The notes below the pieces were generated by a model, which saw only the letters and a list, made by a program, of their open reading frames with translations, had not been told where the DNA came from and did not search any database. From Streptomyces sp. CB02058 (GTDB taxonomy: Bacteria; Actinomycetota; Actinomycetes; Streptomycetales; Streptomycetaceae): 64,000 nt of DNA. The translations under genes and the position numbers were made by a program. The first letter of the stretch is position 1; the number at the start of each line of letters is the position of its first letter. The stretch is from NCBI RefSeq assembly GCF_001905505.1, contig NZ_LIPG01000003.1, forward strand, positions 1,116,001 to 1,180,000. Reading direction: 5' to 3'. Below, one piece after another: positions 8,599 to 17,009 of this stretch.

Positions 8599-9111
8599 AT
8601 GAGAAGCCTGCAGACCGCGACGCTCCTCGCGTCGACGCTGGGAGCCGCCCTGATGGCCGGGCTCTTCTGCGCCTTCGCGTACGCCGTCATGCCGGGCCTG
8701 GCCCGAACCGACGACCGCGCCTTCGTCCGGAGCATGCAGCACATCAACCGATCCATCGTCAACGGCTGGTTCCTGACGCCCTTTCTGCTGCCGCTGCCCC
8801 TGCTCGTCCTGGCGACGGTTCTCGCGGCGAAGGGACACAGCCCGGGAGCCCTGCCGTGGATCATCGCGGCGCTCGCTCTGTACGCTGCGGCGTTCCTGGT
8901 CACCGGCGCGCGGAACGTCCCGCTCAACGACGCCCTCGACGCGGTGCCGCAGGATGCCGCGCCCGACCGGCTCACCGAGGCGCGGGCGGCGTTCGAGAGC
9001 GACTGGGTCACCTGGAACACCGTCCGCGCCGTCCTCCACACCGCCTCGCTCGGCGCACTGCTGTGGGCGGTCCACCTGCACGGCACGGGCGTGGGCGAGT
9101 TGAGCCCCTGA
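8599..9111 (+). CDS. DUF1772 (anthrone oxygenase-like) membrane protein
   Basis: A 170-residue integral membrane protein with four hydrophobic segments (about residues 7-30, 52-75, 82-105 and 140-160). It has the DUF1772 features FCAFAYAVMPGL at the N-terminus, the NVPLND motif (residues about 112-117) and a following Trp-rich helix (DWVTWNTVRAVLH). Family members include anthrone oxygenases of aromatic polyketide pathways, but most bacterial copies stand alone with no known substrate, as here. Start ATG 8599 gives a proper N-terminal helix. Confidence 0.75.
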   Translation: MRSLQTATLLASTLGAALMAGLFCAFAYAVMPGLARTDDRAFVRSMQHINRSIVNGWFLTPFLLPLPLLVLATVLAAKGHSPGALPWIIAALALYAAAFLVTGARNVPLNDALDAVPQDAAPDRLTEARAAFESDWVTWNTVRAVLHTASLGALLWAVHLHGTGVGELSP

Positions 9112-9141
9112 CGAGGGCTCCCGGCGTCCGGTGCCGGAGTG

Positions 9142-9648
9142 TCAGGCCGCGACGGTGAGCGCCGGCCTGGCCGGCACGGGGGCACCGGCGGCCGTCATGG
9201 TCGCCGCGGTACCGGCGGGCCTCGTCGCCGGGGCGAGGACCACCACCCGGAGCAGTGCGAAACGCCCGACGCCGGCCATCGCCGACGCCGACAGATACAC
9301 GGACTGCTCGACCAGCACCGATGGCGCCGACTGCACGGCGTGCAGAACCAGCAGAGCCCCGGTGGTGAACACGTAACTCACGGCCACCGTCAGACCGGAC
9401 TGGAGATGCACACGCCATCCACCCCGGTTCGTCCGGAACGAGATCCTGCTGTGCAGCTCCGTCGCGATCACCGTGCCGACGACCGTGATCACGGCATTGG
9501 CGACGACCAGCGGCACGTGTGCGCCGAGCAGCACCAGTGCACCGCTCGACGCCAGGCCGACCCCGCCTCCGCACACGACGAAACGCAGGAACGCCGTGAC
9601 GAGCGGATGAGCGGTGCGGCGCTTCGGCCGGTGCGCGGGGGCGGTCAC
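9142..9648 (-). CDS. GtrA family membrane protein
   Basis: A 168-residue protein with four predicted membrane helices and the GtrA pattern: FLRFVVCGGGVGLASS in the first helix, then N-x-x-x-T in the second (ANAVITVVGTVIATELHSRISFRTN). GtrA proteins are thought to help move undecaprenyl-linked sugars across the membrane for glycosylation of surface polymers. The GTG start at 9648 has GGAGG six bases upstream. The divergently transcribed neighbour is a membrane glycosyltransferase, so the two may act in the same surface-glycosylation step. Confidence 0.8.
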   Translation of the reverse strand: MTAPAHRPKRRTAHPLVTAFLRFVVCGGGVGLASSGALVLLGAHVPLVVANAVITVVGTVIATELHSRISFRTNRGGWRVHLQSGLTVAVSYVFTTGALLVLHAVQSAPSVLVEQSVYLSASAMAGVGRFALLRVVVLAPATRPAGTAATMTAAGAPVPARPALTVAA

Positions 9649-9751
9649 GGAAAGCCTCCAGTCGGGGTGTGCGGAACAGTGCACTGATTGCACTCCACAG
9701 CCTGGACCCGGCGCGTCCCCCGGACGATACGGAAAGGCCCCTGATTCTTTG

Positions 9752-9790
9752 GGGGGTTGTCCCCCCTTGAAGCCCTGGGGGACAACCCCC
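9752..9790. repeat. Perfect 14-bp inverted repeat in a 5' leader
   Basis: GGGGGTTGTCCCCC (9752-9765) and its exact reverse complement (9777-9790) are separated by 11 bases. The hairpin sits about 100 bases upstream of the glycosyltransferase start and 100 bases upstream of gtrA, in the region shared by two divergent genes. It could be a terminator or attenuator in the glycosyltransferase leader, or a remnant of an older terminator. Nearer the start there is also TTGACC (9841-9846) and its inverse GGTCAA (9870-9875). Confidence 0.6.
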
Positions 9791-9889
9791 TCGGAGGCGG
9801 GGACGCGGGGCGCCGCGTGACGCGGGGCACTGGCTCTCGTTTGACCAAGGCCGTCGCTGTCCGTCGTTCGGTCAAGGTGAGGAGCCGCC

Positions 9890-11431
9890 ATGTACGCAGC
9901 CGGACGGGTGCGCCCCGCGCCGAGGGACATTTCTCCCCGGCCGGCCGGACGGGTGCCAGGTCCACTTCCCTGGCTGGCCGTCGTCGCCCTGGTGCTCGTC
10001 ACCGTGCAACTGACCTTCGTCGTACCGGGATCAGGGCTTTCCTGGGACGAGACGGTCTATGTCAGCCAGGTGGGAGGCAATGCCCCTCCCGCGTTCTTCA
10101 GCGCACCGCGCGCCCGGGGGATCACCTATCTCGTCGCTCCGGCAGCGGCGTTCACCGCGTCGACCACCGTGCTGCGGATCCATCTCACGCTGCTCTCCGC
10201 CGGAGGGCTGGTCCTCGCCCTCTGGATCTGGCGCAGGGTCCTGCCCGCACCCGTACTCGTGGGCGCGGGCGCGCTGTTCGCCGGTCTGTGGCCGACGCTG
10301 TTCTACGGCCCGGCCGCCATGCCCAACCTGTGGTGCGCCCTGGGTGCCCTGGCCGCTACCGGGTGGGTCGCGAGGGCCCTCGGCGGTGGCGCGGGACGCG
10401 GCCCCGGCCGTGCGGAGGTGATCGGCGCCGGTGCCGCCGTGGCGCTGGTCGCCCTGATGCGGCCCTCCGACGGATTCTGGCTCGCGATGCCCCTGGCCCT
10501 CGCGGCCGTCCTGCTGCCCGGCCGGCGCCTGCCCGGCCTGTGCGCCGCGCTGGTCACCGGGCTGGTGGCAGGCTGCGCACCCTGGGCCGCCGAGGCGTAC
10601 GCCCACTACGGCGGTCTCGGCGCCCGGCTCCACCGGGCCGGTGAGATCCAGGGCGGGCTGGGCTGGAACATCGCCGTCGACGACCATCTGCGGGCCCTCG
10701 CCGGGCGCACCCTCTGCCGACCCTGCGACATCGGCTGGGAGAACCCCGCCACCGCCCTCTGGTGGGCCGCGCTGCCCCTGCTCGTCATCGGCGGCATCCG
10801 TGCGGCCCGAAGGGCAGGCCGGGGCGCGACGGCGCTGCTGGCCACCGCGGCCGGGGTCTCGACGGCCGTGCCGTATCTGTTCCTCGTCGGCTACGCCGCG
10901 CCCCGCTTCCTGCTGCCCGCCTACGCGCTGCTGGCCGTCCCGGCGGCCGAATGCCTCGCGCGGCTCTTCGCCCGGACGCGGGGCGCCCGCAGACCCGTGG
11001 GCGCCGTCCTGCTGGCCCTGGCCCTGGCGGCGCATCTCACCGTCCAGCTCTCCGTCCTCAGCCATGTGGTCCGCACGAGCCGTGCCACGACCACGGAGTT
11101 CGCCGCCGCCGCCCGCGCGCTCAACGGCGCGGGGGTGCGCCCGCCGTGCGTGGTCAGCGGGGACCAGGCCGTGCCGGTCGCGTACTACGCGGGCTGCGCC
11201 TCCCGCCAGACCGACGGCCATGACGCGAGCACCACTCCGGAGGTGCTCCTCGCCGCGGCCCGCCGTCTCCCGACGGCCGTCCTGGTGACCGGGGGTGACG
11301 ACCCGCCGGCCTTCGCCGAAGGACTGCCGGGCATGCCCCTGCCGCCCGGCCGGGGCCCCGGGACCGGTCGGGCGTATCTGCTGCCCGGCCCCGCCCAGGG
11401 ACGGGAGGCGGCGAGCGGACCATCCGGCTGA
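9890..11431 (+). CDS. GT-C fold membrane glycosyltransferase, PMT/ArnT-like
   Basis: A 513-residue polytopic membrane protein with about ten hydrophobic helices. The first extracytoplasmic loop carries the acidic pair in GLSWDETVYVSQ, the hallmark of family 39/83 GT-C enzymes that transfer sugars from polyprenyl-phosphate donors. A later helix-rich region and a soluble C-terminal tail with a Cys pair (PPCVVSGDQ, YYAGCASRQ) follow. Acceptor and sugar are unknown. GAGGAG lies 5-10 bases before the ATG. The neighbouring gtrA gene fits supply of a lipid-linked sugar. Confidence 0.75.
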   Translation: MYAAGRVRPAPRDISPRPAGRVPGPLPWLAVVALVLVTVQLTFVVPGSGLSWDETVYVSQVGGNAPPAFFSAPRARGITYLVAPAAAFTASTTVLRIHLTLLSAGGLVLALWIWRRVLPAPVLVGAGALFAGLWPTLFYGPAAMPNLWCALGALAATGWVARALGGGAGRGPGRAEVIGAGAAVALVALMRPSDGFWLAMPLALAAVLLPGRRLPGLCAALVTGLVAGCAPWAAEAYAHYGGLGARLHRAGEIQGGLGWNIAVDDHLRALAGRTLCRPCDIGWENPATALWWAALPLLVIGGIRAARRAGRGATALLATAAGVSTAVPYLFLVGYAAPRFLLPAYALLAVPAAECLARLFARTRGARRPVGAVLLALALAAHLTVQLSVLSHVVRTSRATTTEFAAAARALNGAGVRPPCVVSGDQAVPVAYYAGCASRQTDGHDASTTPEVLLAAARRLPTAVLVTGGDDPPAFAEGLPGMPLPPGRGPGTGRAYLLPGPAQGREAASGPSG

Positions 11432-11503
11432 CCTCAGCCGCCGGCTCGCCCGTCGTCGACCTGATTCCCGGACGGGAGCCGGGCCGTCACATGGAGGTCG
11501 ACG

Positions 11504-11663
11504 GTGCGATATCGCGAGCTGGGACGCAGTGGAACGGACCACTTCGACGTGGTCCGGTTCCACGTCCGGAACGACGTCCGGCTGGGCCGCGCGGACTGGC
11601 TGGAGACCGTCGCCGACCTGAAGAAGGAGGGCAAGCTCCGGCTCATCGGTGTCTCCGTCAACG
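11504..11663 (+). pseudogene. Aldo/keto reductase remnant with internal and 3' deletion
   Basis: The translation begins with the classic aldo/keto reductase start MRYRELGRSG from a GTG with GGAGG upstream. It then jumps, in frame, to the family's middle segment (FDVVRFHVRND ... ETVADLKKEGKLRLIGVSVND), skipping roughly a hundred codons that carry the catalytic residues. Similarity stops at about 11663, where the 3' end of the convergent hemerythrin gene begins. Two deletions are therefore inferred. The remaining piece cannot fold as a reductase. Confidence 0.7.
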
Positions 11664-12137
11664 ACCGACTCCGAGGTCCCCGGGCGCGTCCGGGTGCGCC
11701 GTCCGCCACGCCGCCATCGAGAGGTCCCACTCGTCCCCGGAGAGCGCGGTCAGCGAGGCCGGGAAGAGGCCGTCCTCCTCCTTGGCGATGTGCCGGTGCA
11801 ACTCGTCCACCGCTTCCCGCAGTTGTCCGACGTCCTCGGCGCGGCCCAGATCGACACGGCCCAGGAACGCGGCGAGCTCCCGGTGCTCCCGTACCAGCGC
11901 GTCGATGTAACCGGCGTACTCCGCGTCGCGGCCCATCACCGCGAAGAGCCCCTGCTCCTCACCCTGCCAGTGGGCGAGCAGTTCCCGCGCCATCCGCGCG
12001 ACCAGCTCCCCGGCCAGAGCCCGATCGCCGTGGTCCAGGGCCCGCAGGGCGTCGCCGGCCGTGTCGGTCACGGACTCGTGCTCCGCGATGAACTCCTTGA
12101 TCAGTGGGATCTCGCGGCAGCCGCAGTAGTGACACAT
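11658..12137 (-). CDS. Hemerythrin-like HHE domain protein with N-terminal Cys cluster
   Basis: A 159-residue four-helix protein with a hemerythrin-type di-iron ligand set: H20 (EFIAEHE), H56 and E60 (HWQGEE), the His in REHRELAAF near residue 85, and His/Glu in HRHIAKEEDGLF near residue 114. Such proteins bind oxygen, nitric oxide or iron. The N-terminus has three cysteines and a histidine in MCHYCGCRE, a possible extra metal or redox site. Its last few codons overlap the aldo/keto reductase remnant, so its C-terminus may have been reset by the deletion. Start ATG 12137. Confidence 0.85.
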   Translation of the reverse strand: MCHYCGCREIPLIKEFIAEHESVTDTAGDALRALDHGDRALAGELVARMARELLAHWQGEEQGLFAVMGRDAEYAGYIDALVREHRELAAFLGRVDLGRAEDVGQLREAVDELHRHIAKEEDGLFPASLTALSGDEWDLSMAAWRTAHPDAPGDLGVGR

Positions 12138-12212
12138 GCGCCCACCGTAGTCCGACAGGCGGCATATGGGCCGATTGTGACGCCGGGGCCGCCGGCGTCT
12201 GCCGAGGGCCGG

Positions 12213-12725
12213 TCACAGCTTGTACAGCACACCCCGCCAGGTCCATCCCGCGTCGAGGACCGCCTCCCGCAGTGGGTCCTTCATCTCCGTGGGGTCGAAG
12301 CGGAACACCTCCGTGGCCTCCGCGCGACCGTCGGCTCCCCGCCCGATCCGGTACGACCGGGAGACCATGGTCACCTGACCCCGGGAGTACTCGCGCGACT
12401 CCTTGAGCCGGGGCGTGTCCCCGGCCCAGGTCACCTCCCACTGCTCGTCGAAGGTCCGCACCTCGTGCTTCTCCGGGACCAGGCGCATCCGGGTCTTCAC
12501 GGTCCGGTCGAGCCGCGTCCGTACGAAGAAGGTGCGCATCGCCGGTTCCGTGACCCGCCACTCCGCCACGAGGCCGGCGCCCTCGTCGGGAGTGGCGTTG
12601 CGTACGCGGTACGGCACGTCGGGCCCGTTGATGGCGAAGAGGGCGGCCCGGACCTCCTCCGCCGAACGCGGAGCGATGCCCTTCTCGGGGTGCCTGGTGC
12701 CGGTCAACGTGTCGAAAATGCCCAT
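12213..12725 (-). CDS. Conserved hypothetical protein
   Basis: A 170-residue soluble protein that I cannot assign to a named family. It starts MGIFDTLTGTRHPEKG, has no signal peptide or membrane segment, and is rich in beta-strand-type sequence with many Arg, Glu and Trp residues (WEVTWAGDTPRLKESREYSRG). The ending DAGWTWRGVLYKL is aromatic. The codon pattern is strongly GC3-biased, supporting a real gene. It is followed after 75 bases by the hemerythrin gene in the same direction. Confidence 0.65.
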   Translation of the reverse strand: MGIFDTLTGTRHPEKGIAPRSAEEVRAALFAINGPDVPYRVRNATPDEGAGLVAEWRVTEPAMRTFFVRTRLDRTVKTRMRLVPEKHEVRTFDEQWEVTWAGDTPRLKESREYSRGQVTMVSRSYRIGRGADGRAEATEVFRFDPTEMKDPLREAVLDAGWTWRGVLYKL

Positions 12726-12798
12726 CGGATCATCGTATCGGGCACCGAGTGCGTGTCCCGGATCGTTCCGGGCGCCGTGGAGGGCGTCCCGAGGGCTG

Positions 12799-13371
12799 CT
12801 ACTTCTCCGCCGCAGCGGAGTCCTCGGCGGCGACAGGGTGGATGCGCGCGCCGGTCCGCAGCAGATGGTCCCGGTAGTCCTGCGTGTTCAGAGCCAGCGA
12901 GCGGTCCAGCCGCGCGGCGTTGAAGTACATCTCCTCGTGCTCCAGCACCCGCGGATCCACGATGAGTTCCAGATCCGTATGGAAACTGAACGGGAGGATC
13001 GTGCCGCTGACGCTTCCGGAGAGCTCCTCGGCCCTGTCCGCCGAGGCGAACGAGACGTAACTCCCCTCGGCCAGAGCCTTCAGGCCCTGCAGATCGACCC
13101 GGGTGTCTCCCGGGACGACGGCGAGGAAGTACTGCTTGGTGCGCTTGCCCGTCTTCACCATGACGACCAGGCACTTGGCCGCCTGCTCCACCGGGTTCCC
13201 ACGGAGTCGGCTGACCTCCTCGGTGCGCCCTTCGGGGGTGTGGTCGATGACGCGGTACCGGGCGCCGTGCTCGTCGAGCAGCGACACCAGCCGCAGATAG
13301 GCATCGCCGCCGGTGACGTCCACGGAGACGACCACGGACTCCTGCTGGGCGGATGCGGACTGCTGGGGCAC
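12799..13371 (-). CDS. YbaK/prolyl-tRNA deacylase-like protein
   Basis: A 190-residue protein with the YbaK/aminoacyl-tRNA deacylase fold, which hydrolyses mischarged tRNA in trans. Family features are YRVIDHTPEGRTEEVSRLRG, the catalytic-type Lys in EQAAKCLVVMVK, and the GSVSGTILPFSF turn. It is close to the stand-alone editing proteins rather than the ProRS insertion domain. GTG 13371 was chosen because AAGGA lies seven bases upstream; the open frame beyond it has no similarity. The N-terminal 15 residues (QQSASAQQ) are low complexity. Confidence 0.75.
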   Translation of the reverse strand: MPQQSASAQQESVVVSVDVTGGDAYLRLVSLLDEHGARYRVIDHTPEGRTEEVSRLRGNPVEQAAKCLVVMVKTGKRTKQYFLAVVPGDTRVDLQGLKALAEGSYVSFASADRAEELSGSVSGTILPFSFHTDLELIVDPRVLEHEEMYFNAARLDRSLALNTQDYRDHLLRTGARIHPVAAEDSAAAEK

Positions 13372-13515
13372 GTTTCCATCCTTCGTCGAATTCTGGGCGG
13401 TCCTGGTGACGCGCGGACGCGTTGCCGTCACGACGATAGTCCGTCCGTGCGCCGGCCCGCCCCCGAAGCGGCACCGGTGATCGATTGTTCGCCAACGGGC
13501 TTGCCCCCTGGGTAG

Positions 13516-13659
13516 GTTGGTGGCGCCCACGCGTGGGCCCTGCTCACCAGCACACCCGAAGGGGCCACCGACCACGTCGACGCGGACCTCTACGACCCGG
13601 AGAGCGCGAGCGTCCCCGCCGATGTGGACGCCTTCGGCGGAGCCGGATACAAGCAGTAG
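13516..13659 (+). pseudogene. Possible C-terminal remnant of an unidentified gene
   Basis: A 47-codon open stretch bounded upstream by a stop at 13513, without a usable start. It ends ADLYDPESASVPADVDAFGGAGYKQ and then stops. The translation is more protein-like than the flanks, and a hairpin typical of gene ends follows it. I cannot name the parent family. It occupies most of the 376-base space between the YbaK and ATP-grasp genes. Confidence 0.3.
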
Positions 13660-13670
13660 GGGACGGCCGT

Positions 13671-13729
13671 CGGCACGGCGGACCCGCCCGGCCCGCCTTC
13701 CGGCACGGCGGACCCGCCCGAAAGGCGGG
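13671..13729. terminator. Direct repeat nested in a terminator-like hairpin
   Basis: A 20-base sequence occurs twice (13671-13690 and 13701-13720, 30-base period). The second copy runs into a hairpin in which CCCGCC (13713-13718) pairs with GGCGGG (13724-13729) around a five-base loop; an alternative stem pairs 13692-13699 with 13722-13729. It separates the remnant from the convergent ATP-grasp gene and probably ends transcription from both sides. Confidence 0.5.
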
Positions 13730-13747
13730 ACCTCCACGCCCCGTACG

Positions 13748-14851
13748 TCAGAGTGCCGCCCCGACCTCACCCGTGGTGGCGGCACGAGCCGTGGGCACCT
13801 CCGCGGGCCGCTGCGCCGGGACCACCAGCGGGCGCAGCGCCCGGGGCCCCGCGACGACCGAGTAGTCCTCGCCCAGGAAGCCGGGGGTCAGGTCGCCCGG
13901 GTCGTCACCGAGCGCCAGGCGCACCGCGGCCCACGGCGCGTTCAGGCCGCACTGGGCGAGCTGGTGCAGTCCGCCCGCCGGGCGGGTGTTGACGTCCATC
14001 AGGACGGGCCGGCCTTCGTACATCCGGAACTGAATGTTCGTCAGCCACCGCAGCCCGAAGGTCCGGGCCACCAGCCTGGCCGGCTCGATCCACGCGGGGC
14101 GGAGCGTGAAGCCCCGGCGTCGCCCGTTCTTCGTCCGTCCCACCGCCATCCTGACCTCGCCGTCGGGCCCGGTGAGGCAGTCCACGGACACTTCCGGCTC
14201 GTCCAGCCGGGGCATCACGAGCCAGTCGACACCACGCCCGCCACTGCTCCGCAGCGCATCGGTCACCAGGTCGAGGGGCACATACGGGCTCGGGAAGCCG
14301 CCCAGGTGCAGCAGGGAGAACGGGGCCCGCGTGACGATGCGGAACCCGACGCCACCGGCACCGGCGGCGGGCTTGAAGCAGGCCTTGCCGCCCGTGGCCT
14401 CGATCGCGTCGACGGCCTCGACCAGCTCCTCCTCGGTGCGCACCCGCCACCAGGGCGGCACGGGTATCCCCACGGCCGCCACCGCCTCGTACGCCGTCAC
14501 CTTGTCCTGGAACAGCGTGCAGGCCTCGGCGGGCGGGGCGAGCAGCGTCGTGCCCCGCGCGGCGAACTCGTCGTGGTGCGCGGCGATCGCCGCCTGGTGG
14601 AGGACGGGTACGAAGACATCGATGGCGCGCCTGGCGCACTGGTCCAGCGCGTATTCGACGTATGCCGCAGGGGAGAGGCCCTCCGGTTCGGGAGCCGCCG
14701 TGTCGGCCGCGGCCAGCACGGGGGAGTCCGGATCCCCGTGGGTCGCGTGCACCAGGACCTGCCGCCCGTGCGGATTGTCCCGGAGCTGGTCGATGAAGAA
14801 GACGTTCTCCGCGTACGTGCGGTTGAGCCAGATACGTACGGGAGAGCCCAT
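13748..14851 (-). CDS. ATP-grasp family enzyme
   Basis: A 367-residue protein with ATP-grasp architecture. Residues about 1-110 form a pre-ATP-grasp domain (VRIWLNRTYAENVFFIDQL). A Lys-bearing loop (CFKPAAGAGGVGFRIV) binds ATP. C-terminal acidic metal ligands appear in LMDVNTRPAGGLHQLA, where Asp, Asn and Arg are the usual catalytic residues. ATP-grasp enzymes ligate a carboxylate to an amine or similar nucleophile through an acyl phosphate; the substrates here are unknown. It stands alone and diverges from the hydrolase gene over a 299-base gap in which I see no other feature. Confidence 0.8.
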   Translation of the reverse strand: MGSPVRIWLNRTYAENVFFIDQLRDNPHGRQVLVHATHGDPDSPVLAAADTAAPEPEGLSPAAYVEYALDQCARRAIDVFVPVLHQAAIAAHHDEFAARGTTLLAPPAEACTLFQDKVTAYEAVAAVGIPVPPWWRVRTEEELVEAVDAIEATGGKACFKPAAGAGGVGFRIVTRAPFSLLHLGGFPSPYVPLDLVTDALRSSGGRGVDWLVMPRLDEPEVSVDCLTGPDGEVRMAVGRTKNGRRRGFTLRPAWIEPARLVARTFGLRWLTNIQFRMYEGRPVLMDVNTRPAGGLHQLAQCGLNAPWAAVRLALGDDPGDLTPGFLGEDYSVVAGPRALRPLVVPAQRPAEVPTARAATTGEVGAAL

Positions 14852-15150
14852 TCAGGCCGCCTTCCGGGTTCGTGGGCACGGCAGCGCTGCGGCCCGTGCC
14901 CGGGCAGAGAGGGGGACGCACGAAACCACGGCAGACCAAGGGAAGTTGCACGTGGCGGGTGTGCTGGGGCGATCATAGGGCGCGTCGGCCCGCTGGACTG
15001 CTACGCCCGTGTTACGAATGCCGGGGCCGACGGGAGGCCGCCCTCGGGCATCACAACGGGCGCCGACTGAAACGTCCCGGTAATCCGCTCGGCGCGGGAG
15101 TTCTCCAGACTCGCCGGGGAAGCGTCGGAGCAGCAGATGGAGGCGGTGCC

Positions 15151-16170
15151 GTGGCGGGCGCACCAGCACGCGGACGAGGGGCCGGAGGCGGCGAGGAGCT
15201 GTCCCACCGCACCATCCACGGCTACCGCCGTGCGTACCGGATGGCGGGCCGGGGGCCCGTCATCCTGCTCATCCATGGCATCGGCGACTCCTCCGCGACC
15301 TGGGCGGACCTGATCCCCGAGCTGGCCCGCAACCACACCGTGATCGCACCCGACCTGCTCGGCCACGGGGATTCGGACAAACCCCGGGCCGACTACTCGG
15401 TGGCCGCCTACGCCAACGGCATCCGGGACCTGCTCGGAGTCCTGGGTATCGAACGCGCCACCCTGGTCGGGCACTCGCTCGGCGGCGGTGTGGCCATGCA
15501 GTTCGCGTACCAGTACCCCGAGCGCACCGACCGGCTGATCCTGGTGAGTGCGGGCGGCGTGGGGCGGGAGGTCAACCCCGTCCTGCGGGCCGTGTCCCTG
15601 CCGGGCGCCGACCTGATGCTGTCCACGCTGCGGCTGCCCGGCATGCGCAGCCAGGTCGGCCTTTTCACCCGGCTGATCAAGCTGCTCGACACCGACCTCG
15701 GCCAGGACGCGGACGAGCTGATCGACCTCGTGGACGCCCTCCCCGACGCCACCTCCCGCAGCGCCTTCATCAGCACCCTGCGCGCGGTGGTCGACTGGCG
15801 CGGCCAGGTCGTCACCATGCTGGACCGCTGCTATCTGGCCCAGGGGATGCCGACGCTCCTGCTGTGGGGTTCACGGGACAGCGTCGTTCCCGTGCAGCAC
15901 GCCTACGGCGCCCACGCCGCCATGCCCGGCAGCCGCCTGGAGATCTTCGACGGCGCGGGGCACTTTCCCTTCCACAGCGACCCCGTGCGCTTCCGCGCCC
16001 TGGTCGAGGACTTCATGAGCACCACCGCTCCGGCCGACTGGAGCCAGGAACGCTGGCGCGAGCACCTCCGCGCCGGCCGCCCGGGCAGCTCCGACGGCAC
16101 GCCCGACCCCGCCTTCGACCGCGCGGTGGACCGCGACCTGCGGGAGGCGAGCGAGCGCAGCGCCACGTGA
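15151..16170 (+). CDS. Alpha/beta hydrolase
   Basis: A 339-residue alpha/beta-hydrolase-fold enzyme with the oxyanion-hole motif LIHGIGDSS, nucleophile elbow GHSLGGG, the acid Asp in LLWGSRDSVVP and the catalytic His in GAGHFPFHSDP. The catalytic triad is complete. Helical cap sequence lies between the elbow and the acid. It could be an esterase, lipase or C-C hydrolase; the substrate is not predictable. GTG 15151 was chosen because GGAGG is seven bases upstream, although the frame is open for another 280 bases. The first 25 residues are Gly/Ala-rich and probably disordered. Confidence 0.85.
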   Translation: MAGAPARGRGAGGGEELSHRTIHGYRRAYRMAGRGPVILLIHGIGDSSATWADLIPELARNHTVIAPDLLGHGDSDKPRADYSVAAYANGIRDLLGVLGIERATLVGHSLGGGVAMQFAYQYPERTDRLILVSAGGVGREVNPVLRAVSLPGADLMLSTLRLPGMRSQVGLFTRLIKLLDTDLGQDADELIDLVDALPDATSRSAFISTLRAVVDWRGQVVTMLDRCYLAQGMPTLLLWGSRDSVVPVQHAYGAHAAMPGSRLEIFDGAGHFPFHSDPVRFRALVEDFMSTTAPADWSQERWREHLRAGRPGSSDGTPDPAFDRAVDRDLREASERSAT

Positions 16171-16198
16171 GGCCGGGGCGCGCCGGCCTCACGTGGCG
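16161..16198. terminator. Perfect 16-bp hairpin overlapping a stop codon
   Basis: Arms 16161-16176 and 16183-16198 pair without mismatch around a six-base loop (GGCGCG). The left arm contains the last codons and TGA of the hydrolase gene. The right arm ends ten bases before the stop of the convergent methyltransferase gene, so it can serve both directions. Confidence 0.7.
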
Positions 16199-16208
16199 AG
16201 GACCTTCC

Positions 16209-17009
16209 CTACGGCTTCCTGGCGACCGCGCACCACATGGGCAGGGTGTCGTCCGGGGTGTCGGACGGGCCCGGACGCCACCGGGTCAGGGTGACCACGC
16301 CCGGGTCCAGGATCTCCAGGCCGTCGAAGAAGCGCTCCACCTCCTTCTGGGTGCGCGGGGTCGCCGAAGCGTGGCTCGCGGCACGCTCGTTGTAGATCCG
16401 CATGGACTCGGCGACCTCGGGGGCGGTCACATCGGCGGCCGGGTGCGACAGGACCAGATAGCTGCCGGGGGCGAGCCGGTCCAGCAGCCGGCGGGCGATG
16501 TCCCACGGGTCCTCGGAGTCCTTGATGTACTGGAGGATCGCCACCAGCATGAGGCCGACCGGCCGGCTGAGATCCAGGGTGCGGGAGGCCGCGTCGAGGA
16601 TCGCGTCGACGTCCCGCGCGTCGGCCTGCACATAGTCGGTCTGCCCCTCGGGGCCGCTGACGAGGAGAGCCCGGGCATGGGTGAGCACGATCGGGTCGTT
16701 GTCGACGTACACGACGCGGGAGTCGGGGGCGGCGAGCTGGGCCACCTCATGGGTGTTCTCCGCGGCGGGAATGCCCGTGCCGATGTCGAGGAACTGGCGG
16801 ATGCCGGCCGAGGAGAGGTGACGGACCGCGCGCCCGAGGAACGCCCGGTTGGCCCGGACCGAAGGCACGATCGTCGGGTTCGCCTCCGCGGCGAGCTCGG
16901 CGGCCTCCTGGTCCACGGGGTAGTGGTCCTTGCCTCCCAGCCAGACGTTGTAGACCCGTGCGGGGTGGGCGTTCGTCGGGTGGGGGGTGGGCAGCGCGTA
17001 TTCGTTCAT
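16209..17009 (-). CDS. DUF574-type SAM-dependent methyltransferase
   Basis: A 266-residue protein of the actinomycete methyltransferase family formerly DUF574. It begins with the typical HPTNAHPARVYNVWLGGKDHY segment and carries the SAM-binding motif FLDIGTGIPAAENTHEVA, then VVYVDNDPIVL and a DYVQADARD acidic loop. Streptomycetes carry many paralogues, usually regulatory orphans of unknown target. The ATG has GAGGTGA six bases upstream. Nothing nearby indicates its substrate. Confidence 0.88.
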   Translation of the reverse strand: MNEYALPTPHPTNAHPARVYNVWLGGKDHYPVDQEAAELAAEANPTIVPSVRANRAFLGRAVRHLSSAGIRQFLDIGTGIPAAENTHEVAQLAAPDSRVVYVDNDPIVLTHARALLVSGPEGQTDYVQADARDVDAILDAASRTLDLSRPVGLMLVAILQYIKDSEDPWDIARRLLDRLAPGSYLVLSHPAADVTAPEVAESMRIYNERAASHASATPRTQKEVERFFDGLEILDPGVVTLTRWRPGPSDTPDDTLPMWCAVARKP

